Assembly: GCA_036320915.1 (NCBI GenBank)
Contig: JAXBDG010000001.1
Coordinates: forward strand, 868,001 to 932,000
DNA length: 64,000 bases
DNA from: Linnemannia elongata
Lineage: Eukaryota; Mortierellomycota; Mortierellomycetes; Mortierellales; Mortierellaceae
Direction: 5' to 3'
Shown piece by piece: positions 44,824 to 55,260 of this stretch. Position numbers and translations under genes: made by a program. Numbering within the stretch: position 1 is the stretch's first letter; each line of letters opens with the position of its first letter. The notes beneath the pieces are model-generated. The model did not search any database. It was not told where the DNA came from and was given only the letters and a program-made list of their open reading frames with translations.

Positions 44824-46427
44824 GCCTTCTTCCTTTGTCTCCTGCTTGTTCTTTTGTACACACCTATTCCCCCTTCGCTTTGTATTTTTATGTCCTTTCC
44901 CTTTCCTCCCCACTCCAACCATTAATAAATCAATAACGAAAAACTCGTTCAGTATGAAGTATGTGTATAAAACGCGTCTAAAAAGGATTATTGCTTCTTC
45001 TCTAGACATTGGTATGGAAGAAAGATTAGAAATGGTAAACTCAGTAACGTGGGGTAATGCTGCTTCACATGGAATTGAGAGCTTGTTGTTATTTTATTAC
45101 AGAGTTATTTTATTACAGACTTCAGACTCCCAATACAAAAGGACTTTAAAGATGAGAGCAGGGGTATGGAGAAGGGGCCCGAAGTAGAAAGTTTGGGTGA
45201 CACAAGTCGGCTCCTTCTCCACTCCTCTTGTGCGCATTCATGCGTAGTTTGCTTGTATGCGATCGGTCAACGCTATTATGCCGTCATCCTCAATGCCTTT
45301 TGTCCATGTTCGCTTTACACATATCTCAACCAAGGAAAGTCAAGAGCAAGATGGCAAAGGCGGGCGAGTCACTAAACTTTGACCTCTGTACGCTTACGCT
45401 GTGCATTGGGCGTAAACCAGCAGGACGAAGGAAGGTATTCAAAGGATGGATGCTAAGGCACTCTTTTGCACCATTTGAGAGCATTTTTTCTTTTCTCGTT
45501 GACCCGCTTTTCCGTTTCCTCACATTCCTTGGCTCATTTAGTTCAGGTCCAGCAGTAGAGACACGCGAAAACGTCGGGTCGGCTAAGGTTATCCATGCGA
45601 AGGAGGTAGCGTGGCGGCAGCAACGCTTCTTAATCTTCAAAGCTGGTTGTTGTTCTCCAAGGCCAGGTAAAGATATCGAGGTTGATGAACAATGGAAGGC
45701 TTGCTTTGCAGAGTAAAAAAGGAGACGATAGAGGAGGGCGGATGACAAAACCGCAAATGCACACGCCTCTTCGACCTGATATCCTGCCCCTGGCACACGG
45801 ACGTGGACGAGGGTGTCAACAGACATGACAACTCCATCATCTACCCCCTTCTTCGTATTTGTTGACAGTTGTTGTTGACGATGTCTATGTCAATCCCCCG
45901 ATGGGTCAAAGTGCATCATGAAAGTAACTGTGAACTAGTTAGAGTGAAGGGAGAAAAGGGGAAGTGAAGAGGGACAACAAACAAATGTTTGTTTTTCTCT
46001 TTCTTTATGTTGTTTTTGTTTGTGTTTTGTTATTATGTATGTGTGTATGTGTGCTTTGCACGAGTCATCTGCCTCCTCCCCTACCCAAGCTGCCTTCGTG
46101 CCCTTTTTTTTTTCTTCCTTTGCAGCAACTTCAACCACTTTTTATTTCCCATTTTTTTTTCTTCTCGTTTCTCTTTTCTCTTGTCTCCTTCACTTGTCCA
46201 TCTATCTCTCCCTCCCTCTGCTTTCGCCCTCGTGTACTTGTCTGTCCTTTGCCGCCCGGTGTGTCCTCCTTTTGTTCGTCTCCACTCTCCCCTCCCTTCC
46301 GTTTCTTCTTCTTTCTTATTCAAAAGGACTACCTCTCCACCGCCGTCGCCACTGCCAACAAGACAATTACCCAACACAACAAAACAACCACAACCGCCAA
46401 AACCAACAGCTCTCAACAAACTCCGCC
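44824..46427. other. Intergenic region with long leader
   Basis: 1.6 kb. From 46060 to 46330 it is pyrimidine-rich, then CAA-rich up to the F-box start, the leader style seen before other plus-strand genes. Open frames at 45228-45826 on both strands have no recognisable features. Confidence 0.55.
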
Positions 46428-47431
46428 ATGGACATTGTTTCGCGCCTGCCCGTCGAGATTGCACACCAGGTTCTCAGCAACCTCGACATTCAGGATGTCG
46501 CTGCATGCCAACAGGTACATTCCAAATTCAAGCAACAATAACAACAGCAGCAAACAACAACAGCACCAATACCAGGACGACTAGAGCAAAGTTTTTCTAC
46601 TTGTTTTTTGTTCGGCCAAGTAAACAAAGGCGTTACAATAGACCCCGTTCTAACTTTTTGTCCTTTTGCTCTCGTCTTTGTTCCCATATATACAACACAG
46701 GTATCTCGACAATGGTACTGGATCGCAATTGACCCGTTGGTATGGAAGAACGTCTTTCTGGAACGCGAAAGGACCTTTGCGATCCCAACAGGATCATACC
46801 CGTTCCCAACAAAGGGCAAAGGAGTAGTACAGCAACCATCAGCGGCACTATCGACTTTGACAACACCAGTTACTACCAGCGGCAGCAGCAGCTCTTCTTC
46901 ATCGTCGTCTTTTTCCTCGTCTGCTCGTTCTTCATCACCGCCCTTTTCGTCAATCACTTCTGTTTCTTTCTCTGGATTGAAGTCTCGGTTGACAGGAGCC
47001 ATTACTACTGCTACATCCACGACAGCAACAGCAGCAACAACGCCACCACCAGCAGCACAGTCGGCAGTAACGGTTAACGAAACAGCAAATACCACCAACA
47101 CCAAGCCTAATATCGACGACACTATGGTCATGTCAACGATGCGAGATCGGGACTGGAAAAAAGAATGCCGGACACGCATCATGTCGGATCGCAACTGGGC
47201 TCGAGGACATATCCAGGCTGTGTTTACACTCAAGGTGCACAAAGGCGCGATTGTACGGCTGCGCATCAAGTCTGACAAGTTGCTTTCGGCGGACATGTTT
47301 GGGCAGGTGGCTGTCTGGGACACGACGACGTATAAGTGCGAAGGCGTGATTGAGGCAGCAGTGGGACCTATCCAGCTCTTGGACTTTAGTACAGCGGCCA
47401 TGGTCATGACCGTGATCTCCAAGTCTGGGTA

Positions 47432-47477
<46 letters not shown>

Positions 47478-48903
47478 ACTTTACTTTGTTGGGGGGTGAC
47501 CCAGGAAAGCGTCAGCAATTGCGCCCAATGGCCAATGTGGAGAAAAGAGTTTCCCATGTGCGTCAACGAGTCAAAGGAGGGGAGACTGTCAATTCTCTCT
47601 CTTTATGACATCGTTTCTTTCTTGCTTTCCGTATGGTGGGAGATCTGACTAAGAGCCGTCATTTTTTGAGAGTCCTCGGCTGGGATCAACCGCGAAGGAT
47701 TCCTGACAATCGACACAAACAACAACAACAACAACAGCAACAATGAACTCAGTTCGTTGGTATAGCAGACACACAGACACACACAAATGCTGACCTGTGC
47801 TTATCCATCTCACGCTATATTATTCTCCTTTACCCCTGACGTTCGGATACTAGGATTTGCCGGATCTGGGATATCCAGTCAAAGCGCCTCATTCACAGCT
47901 CAACCGCAACCTATGTGACATGCATGACTATGAACGACGAATACCTGATCATGGGCAGCAAAGGTGGAGAGATCCAAGTCATAGACTTTATGACTGGACA
48001 GGTCGTCGCATCCACAGCCTCCTTTCCTGGCGAAACAGTAAGGCACTTCGTTATATGCTCTATTGATAACTTGTGCCACAAAGATGTTGATAGCAAATGG
48101 GTGAAAAACTGACTCGTTTCCTCCTATACCCTTATGCAAAATAGCTGCAAGACATTTACATTCAGAACAACACGTTGATTATTGCGACAGACCATCATAT
48201 CCGTATCGTTTCAATCGACACGTTGGAGTTGCTCTTGACCAGCCCGCTGCCAATCCCCCCAACGACGCACGCCTACTGCTGCGTCTTTCATATCCGATCG
48301 CTTATTCTCCTGACGGACGAGCACCTTCTTCACATTGAATGGGAGCCGCTCTACAGTCACAAGGATGATCGACTTCTAACAGATACCCGGTTCGAACTGC
48401 CACCTAATTTGACAAAGGCACCTTTGATCCACAGAACCAAGATTTCGCCCATATTGACGATTACTTCGATTGCGATCGGAGGCAAGCACCCTCATGTACT
48501 GACCACCAATGCTGATCGCCCCTCGTTGAACGATGCTATCCGAGTCTGTCCCGTGATTCCTCGACACCACTTCTATGGCAACCCCAGTGATGAGTTTGTT
48601 GAAGCGAGCAGGAGCAGGAGCAGGAGGAGCCAACTGATTCGACGCGATGATGTGCCACGATTGCCGTTGGAGGATGATGACGAGGAGGAAGAAGAAGAGG
48701 AAGTGGAGGATGATGAGTTGAACTCTGGTCTTGACGGATCGGAGGCAGAGGGTATTGTGTTGACGAGTCAAGTTGATGCTATTAGCGACTACCTCGAGAC
48801 GTGTGGACTCAAACCGTCGTTTATGGATGTTGACGAGGATGTGATTGTAGTTGGCACGAGTAAGGGCGATATTGTTGTTCTGCATATGATGCCTCAAGAT
48901 TAG
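46428..48903 (+). CDS. F-box protein with WD40-like repeats
   Basis: Likely substrate receptor of an SCF ubiquitin ligase. Exons 46428-46514, 46701-47428, 47854-48037 and 48145-48903 give about 585 residues. The F-box opens the protein: RLPVEIAHQVLSNLDIQDVA, then CQQVSRQWYWIAIDPLVWKN across the first intron. A Ser/Thr-rich low-complexity segment follows. Then come WKKECRTRIMSDRNWARGHI and WD40-like blades: VHKGAIVRLRIKSDKLLSAD with GQVAVWDTTTYKCEG, CRIWDIQSKRLIHSSTATYV, YLIMGSKGGEIQVIDFMTGQ and IATDHHIRIVSIDTLELLL. The last blade is DEDVIVVGTSKGDIVVLHMM. An acidic Asp/Glu loop lies before it. The third intron contains a T run (47434-47472) directly after the donor, which is unusual but leaves GTAAG intact. 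The substrate is unknown. Confidence 0.87.
47434..47472. repeat. Poly(T) tract, 39 nt, at a splice donor
   Basis: T run starting five bases after the GT of the F-box gene's second intron. The tract is in the intron, so its length does not affect the reading frame. Confidence 0.85.
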
Positions 48904-49022
48904 CGCCGTAGCCATTTTTTCTTTTTTTCCCCACTCTCTTCCATCTCAAAGCAGAATACAGTGTACTTTTACAACTTCCTCCTATGTGCACAAATTATGT
49001 TTATGAAGAAACAGGCATAGGT

Positions 49023-50442
49023 TTATTTCCTGTTGGAAGAACGAGTCGAACGGGGTTTTTTGTTGGTGGTAGAGTCTTCCTTGGCATCTTTGGTTTCCTT
49101 AGATTTGGATGGTGCAACCGTTGATGTGTTGTCCGCTTTCCTTTTGTTACCAGCTGCTGCAGCAGGAGCAGGAGTAGCCGTAGAAGAAGAAGAAGAAGAA
49201 GAAGAAGAAGAAGGTCGAGGAAGATTGAACTTGTCGGTCATCATGTCAGCCCAAAGGGCCAATTCGACCAAGTGAGGCGAGTTGGCTTTACTACCAGCCT
49301 TCTTGAGCTGGGCAGCCTTGTCGATGACCTTAGAAGCGAATTTAAGGTAATAGGCGAGATTGTATGCGATCTTGCCCAGTCCTGGAACCGAGTCGACGGA
49401 TTCGTCTGCCATGAAGGGCACCTTATCTGGTGCTCCTGCGCAAAGGATGGCTATTTTTTTTTTTTTTTTTTTGATATAGTGGGTAGTACAGGCAAGTATT
49501 AAGAGTGGGTCCAGAACGTGTCAAGTGAAGCGTGCAAGAAGGGACAGTGTCGGTTAGTGTTATTTCACACTGAATCGGTTATTGTTCATTCATGCAGGCT
49601 GATACTTTTCCAAATTCCGCCCGTAATTAATTTCTTTTCTTCTTCGCCATGCGGACAAAAATGATATCATTTCCTTTGCCACGAGTTATTCATTTGCGTG
49701 TACTATGACGGTACGTGAGAGAGGTTTAAGAAATAAATGAAAAAAAAAAGTATGTTACCTGAGGCGGTGGCAGGCCCAACACCTTTGAGCTCGGACATTT
49801 TGGAGATGGCGGCCTTGAGGTCGTTTTTAGAGGAGATGATATCAAAGGCTTCTTGACTAGTGCGACGGACGACGGCATCGGCGTGTTCCGCCACCATTTT
49901 CGCTAATGCCGGACGATACTTTCCGCGCTATTTTTGTTTTTATTTGGTGGATGATTGAGAAACAAACAGCATGCGAAAACAAAAGGATCAGTAAAATATC
50001 TTGCTGTGTGAGAAAGAGATTGGAGAGATAGAAAGAAGAAAGAGTGAGAGCAAAAAGATGGATGACTTTTTCTTTTACTCGTTACTCATTTATTGTGGGT
50101 TCAAAAGAGCGTGCGTGTAAGTGGTTGAGGATGCAGGTTGGTGGCCACAAGATCCAGACGATAAACAGACACGCGTTTCCTTTCCCTATACTTCCAAAAA
50201 ACCTTTTTTTTTTTGTCATAATATCTTACTTTGAGTTTCCAGGCAACAAGCTTAACAATCTCGTCGTGGTTGATAAAGCAAGGTGAGCGCGAGGCGAGGA
50301 TAGTAGGGAATTCGGTTTGGTACCACTTGTCGAGATCAATGATGGATTGGTCGGTTTTGGTGGCGGCCAGGGCTTTGAAGGCTTCTGGATAGAGTGCCAG
50401 GGCTGAATCCCACACTGCTACGTCTGTGCTATTGAAGAGCAT
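49023..50442 (-). CDS. Conserved helix-hairpin-helix protein, function unknown
   Basis: Exons 50442-50230, 49927-49759 and 49450-49023 give about 269 residues. A helical N-terminus (VWDSALALYPEAFKALAATK, IIDLDKWYQTEFPTIL, HDEIVKLVAWKLKRGKYRPA) is followed by ISKMSELKGVGPATASAILC, a helix-hairpin-helix motif of the DNA-glycosylase/HhH-GPD type. Then comes AGAPDKVPFMADESVDSVPG with an Asp/Glu pair and GKIAYNLAYYLKFASKVIDK. A uniform protein with this order occurs in animals and fungi as an uncharacterised family. I recall it as family knowledge and have no search result. The C-terminus is disordered: a Ser run, Ala/Pro, then a basic patch (GNKRKADN, TNKKPRSTRSSNRK) typical of nuclear targeting. 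DNA binding is an inference from the HhH. The catalytic residues of true glycosylases are not clear. Confidence 0.82.
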
Positions 50443-50772
50443 CCTGTCACTTTTGTAAATTTCTTATTATTTGAGTGGTGTATGAAGAATTGATGAGGAT
50501 GGTGAATAGGATGAGAGAAGGAGGATGGTTAAAGTGAAGAAAAAAGAGATGAGAAGAGATGAGAGAAAGAATGAGAGAGAGTGATCGTTGCAAAGAATAC
50601 GAAGAAGTGACTCTTTTATGTTAGTAGTTGGGGTGCGCACAGGTCGCCCGGGAAGTTCTATCAAAGTCGCGGGAAGAAGAAAAAACAAAAAAACCCACCC
50701 AGTCGGCATCAGGTCAGTTGCCTTGGATCGCCTTCAAAATGAAACAGGGAAAGAGTCAATGCACCGCTCTTC

Positions 50773-50773
<1 letters not shown>

Positions 50774-50812
<39 letters not shown>
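50774..50812. repeat. Poly(T) tract, 39 nt
   Basis: Uninterrupted T run about 330 bases upstream of the start of the minus-strand helix-hairpin-helix gene. Confidence 0.85.
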
Positions 50813-53376
50813 CGTTCATGACAAGGCTCCCTGTTGCTCCTTCTCCTCATCGTCATCTCCTTTTTGCTTCGTTTGCTCAACAATGGCTTATCTAACAACC
50901 TGGAGAGGCGTTAATTACACAGAGGGACAGAGTCTTGAGCAAAAACATGTTTTGCTATTTTTCGAGAGAGAGTTTTACATTTTAAAGAGGAGAAAGATTG
51001 CCACGCGAGATGGCTCGAAGGAAGAACAAAAAAAAAAAAAAAAAAAAAAGGAAGCAAGGGAAGCGAGGGGGACAAGCACATGTGTCTGTCTGCACGGTGG
51101 ATTGAGTTTGTATCTGAACTCCAATAATCCATCCTGGGTCCTCCCTTCATTAATGCTATCCGTTTCCCTTTTTGTCGGCATGATCCATGGCCATGGGGTA
51201 CCCTGGTTGAATTGCATTCTACTTCACCTCCATTAGCGTTGATATGAGTCGCTATGGGGGATCGAGATGGGTAGGGAGTGAGCAATGTCTCCATTTCTAC
51301 GAGTGAAATCTCTCCCTTTCTCTTGACATTCCCTCTACTGCTGCCACTCCTGTCCGTTCAACGGTGTCTCAAATCATCAGGATCGGACACACCACCATCA
51401 ATTTTTCTTCTTCCTCTTTTTTTTTTTTTTTTTTTTTTTGTTCCTCTTTTCCTTCCTCTTCACCTCCCTCTCGCTTGCGCTCTTTTCCCTCCTCCCTTGC
51501 GCACCGCACCCTCCTTCTCTCTTTTCATTCATTTCACTCTTTCCATTCAACCCACCACACCTCTTCCATTCATACCAACCTTCATCCTCACTTCTCTTCA
51601 CTTTCTCACATTCATTTCTCATTCTCTTACACTCTTCATATTCATCCACCCAGCCAGCCTCTTCATGCCCAGTCTACTCTGCCCTCCGACTACAACAACA
51701 ACAACAAACGCCAACGACCATCACCGACCAACACCGACCCAACAACAACAACCTTGAACTCTTCGTCCTTCCCAAAGTAAATATTGTTTTTTTTCATATC
51801 TTGCTATGAATCACACTCACACGCTTTGCCCACACGTTTCCCTCTTTCTACTTTTTCGCCTTCTTTTTTCATTTCTTTCTTTGTATTATCTCGGAGAATG
51901 GGCCCGCAAGGTGTGAGAAAGGGGGTGGGGCGGGGGTGTTTGTATGTGCGTGTGTTCATATCTCTGTTGATGGTGTTCATATCGCACGGCATCGATCCTG
52001 CATTAAGGGCAAGAAAAAAAAAATACCGTTGTGTGTGATTGATGGACTGTCTGTCTGTCTGACGGCAAGGTTGCCCAGAAGGGAAGGGGGGAGGGGTCGG
52101 GCAGGTAGGACGAGGGAATTCATTTTACACTCTTTTCATATGGAACAGAAGGAGGACCGTTGCAAAAAAAAAAAAAAAAAAAAAAGAGAGGAAGGAAGAA
52201 AAAATGAGCCCATGAAAGCGAGATATGAAGACGAGCTTGGACTGGGACTCTTTTTTGTTTTTTTTTCTTTTTGCCTGTTGACCCTGGTCCTGTATGGTTT
52301 TTTTTTGTGTGCCCAACGGGAAGAAGGATGGAAAGGGGAAGGAGGGAAGTAAGGAGGGAGGAAGGAGGGAGGAAGGAAGGGTGAGAAGAAAGATACAAAA
52401 GATACAGAAGGACCCACACAGACCAACGGAGAGGAAGGGAAGGGGCCTGTACTATGGGAAAGGGAAAGGAAAGGGGAAAAAAAAACCAAGGGAAAAGGGA
52501 AGAAGGGAGGCAAGCAAGGACAACGCACAAGAAAAAAAAAAGAGAGGAACGCGAAGGGGGAAGACAATGTGAAGACATACACATACAAATACACATTCAT
52601 TCATTCACAGACCACATATAAACACATTCACGCACAAGAAGACATTACGTGAGGTGGATAGGGAGAGTGTGTGTGTACGTGTATTATATATGTTTGAGAT
52701 GGAAAGAAAACGAGAGAGATATATCTATCAAGTGAAGGAGGGAGATCAACAGAGAAAAATGAGGAGGTGAGGAGATTACAGAGATGTGTGCTACTTGCAT
52801 AGACACACAAGAGACTCAACACTCAAGATAAACACAGTACACACACATCGTGGACTACAGGGGAGATAAAAACAAGTCAAGCATGAATACGATAGAGATA
52901 CGATTTCATATTTGGATAGAAGCAAGCATCACCACCCACTCACTTAACTCTCATAAATGATTATCGTTGTCATCAGTTCTATCAGTCGCAACGTGTGTTG
53001 TTGGTTGATACATATCGCAACAATTGTTGGTTGGCTGGAGAAGAGAAAAAGAAAGAATGTGTGATGATCACCGCACAAGCTAAAATATAAGAAAAAAAAA
53101 ACAGCGCGGCAAACATGAGTGAGGCAATTGGCGGTTGGAATTGATTGGAGGGTGTTAGAAATGAAAGACATGATCAGCACAACAAGATCGAGGGATTATT
53201 ATTTTACGAGGTACTCTTTCTTCTTCACTCGGTCAACGGACTTTTTTTTTTCTTTCTCCTCAACCTACTTATACTTGAAGAAAACCAAAAGAGAAGAATG
53301 GGCAGCAAAAGACTCCTCTTTTTCATTTTATATTTCATTTTTGAAACGACGCAATAGACAATAGAGAGAAGAGAGG

Positions 53377-53407
<31 letters not shown>

Positions 53408-54492
53408 AGAAAGTGGTTAATAACCGTTGCGGGCCATTATTTTATTATCGGTTTATTTTTATTTTTTCCAATGTTTTTATTTTTTTTTCTTCCTCCTTCG
53501 CTCTTCGCTGTTTGATTTCTTTTTCAACACCTCTTCTCCCTTCTTCTTTTCCCTCTTCCTATTTTCTCTCTCTGTCTCTCTCTCTCTTTTCTCTCTGTTT
53601 CTTTACCCTTGTCTGTCTTCCAGGCAGTCCGTCTGATTGCCACTCCTTCCCTTATATACACTTTCTCTCCATTTGCCACGACCCCTTCCTCTTCACTCAC
53701 TCATTCATTCATTCACACCCTGCCAACGAACAAAACTCGCACTTTCTCACTCTCGTCTTCTTTCTCCTCCTTAACCTTCACTCATTTCAACCCAAACTCA
53801 CTCCTACTTTCATTCCGCTCCCCCCTCCCTTCGCTCTGCAGCAGTGTTCTTGTGATCAGTGCCTTGTGAATAACAGCAAACAACAAACTGTTACAGACAA
53901 CAATAGCAACAACAGCAACAAACAGGAACAAGACTTCTGTAACAACAACAGTAACGTAAATATAACGACTCTTGTTTCACGCGTTTCCATCCTATTCTTT
54001 TCTTCTACTGCCACTTCCACTCTTACTACTACACTTACACTCCTTACTCCTTACTTGTCAAACTCCAACCGTCAGTTGTGTTTCCCACTGTTCCCTGTTG
54101 CGTATTCACACTTCCTTCCAACCACACACTGCGACCAACCAACCAAACGACTCAACCAACTGACCTTCTCAACTCTTTGAAAGTTGTTGTCTCTGCTACC
54201 TTCTTTCATTCCTATTGTATGCAACAATGGCAAGAACAACAGTTCAACACAGAGGCAGTGATTAGCCCATCCGTTCTCAACCACCCCCGTCTTCACCTCA
54301 TTCCATACCCCCTTCCTCTTCTCAACACACACACAAACACACCTGTTCTCCTTTTTTTTTATGTTTTTATTTTAATATTATTATTATTGTTTGTGTTTGT
54401 TTGATTGATTTGCCTTTCTTTTCAGTGTGTGTTTGTCTGTGTGTGTTTGCAAGTTTGCTTGGCCAGTCTGGCCTTCTGTTTATTTTTTTTAT

Positions 54493-54493
<1 letters not shown>

Positions 54494-54524
<31 letters not shown>
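54494..54524. repeat. (GA)n microsatellite
   Basis: About fifteen GA units in the long upstream region of the PDE gene. A second GA tract lies near 53376-53402. Confidence 0.8.
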
Positions 54525-54526
<2 letters not shown>

Positions 54527-55083
54527 GTGTACAGTCCATATTCAATTAGGTTGTCTTCCTTCTCCTCTCCTCTTTCCCTTCTCCTCTCCTCCATCAGTCC
54601 TGTCCTCCTCATATCGTATCCGCTCACACATCCTTTTTTCGTTTCTCTTTCTTTTTAACCTTTTTGTCCTCTCCCTTTTGCAACTGGTTACTAACTAAAA
54701 ACCCCTTCTTTCCCCTCATTTTTATTTTATATTTTTTTACGCTCACGTCCTTCCAGGTCCACTTGCTTAGTCGACCTTCGAAACACTTTGATATCTATTT
54801 ATTTCTTCCTTCGTCTCGTCCCTTTCGCTGCTGCCTCTCTCCGGCTTACTCAACTCCCAACAACCACCTACCATCTATTACTTGCAGTGACAGGACACAC
54901 AAGGAAAGAACAGCTGCAGCCAAAAACGACAAGAAAAAAAAATAACCCGTAAAACAACCCAAAAAACAAGTGCCTACAACCTTGCAACAAGAACAATAAT
55001 AACGCACTATTAGGACATCAGGACAGGATACACGGCCCACTCTCGTTTCTCTTCCTTTCTCCCTTTCTTTACACCTTTTACTT

Positions 55084-55114
<31 letters not shown>

Positions 55115-55260
55115 CTTTTCCCTACTCTCCGTACCACTTTCAATTCTCCCTTCTCCTCTACGCCAAGCATCCCTGCCTGTCACAACTACAACAACAACAA
55201 CAACGACAACAACAACAGCAAACAGTTCAATTGCACCAACAGCAGGAAGCATATCTCGCC

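Larger units (their letters stand above)
50443..55260. other. Very long intergenic/leader region
   Basis: 4.8 kb upstream of the PDE gene. It contains poly(T) at 50774-50812 and 51419-51439, pyrimidine-rich blocks that turn CAA/CAC-rich at 51290-51775, 53450-53960 and 54660-55260, purine-rich DNA at 52140-52560, and GA microsatellites near 53376-53402 and 54494-54524. No coding region with a recognisable family. The three leader-like blocks may be alternative 5' exons of the PDE gene. Confidence 0.55.

Noticed and set aside
45326..45826. Open frame of 166 codons on the minus strand
   Set aside because: No domain, no signal and no splice context; an equally long frame overlaps it on the other strand. 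Kept as intergenic.
46490..47422. Open frame of 310 codons antisense to the F-box gene
   Set aside because: It mirrors the Ser/Thr-rich low-complexity part of the F-box gene and shows no motif of its own.
51278..51809. Several overlapping Ser/Phe/Leu/Pro-rich frames
   Set aside because: All three frames are open because the DNA is pyrimidine-rich with few stop codons. This is leader-like DNA, not protein.
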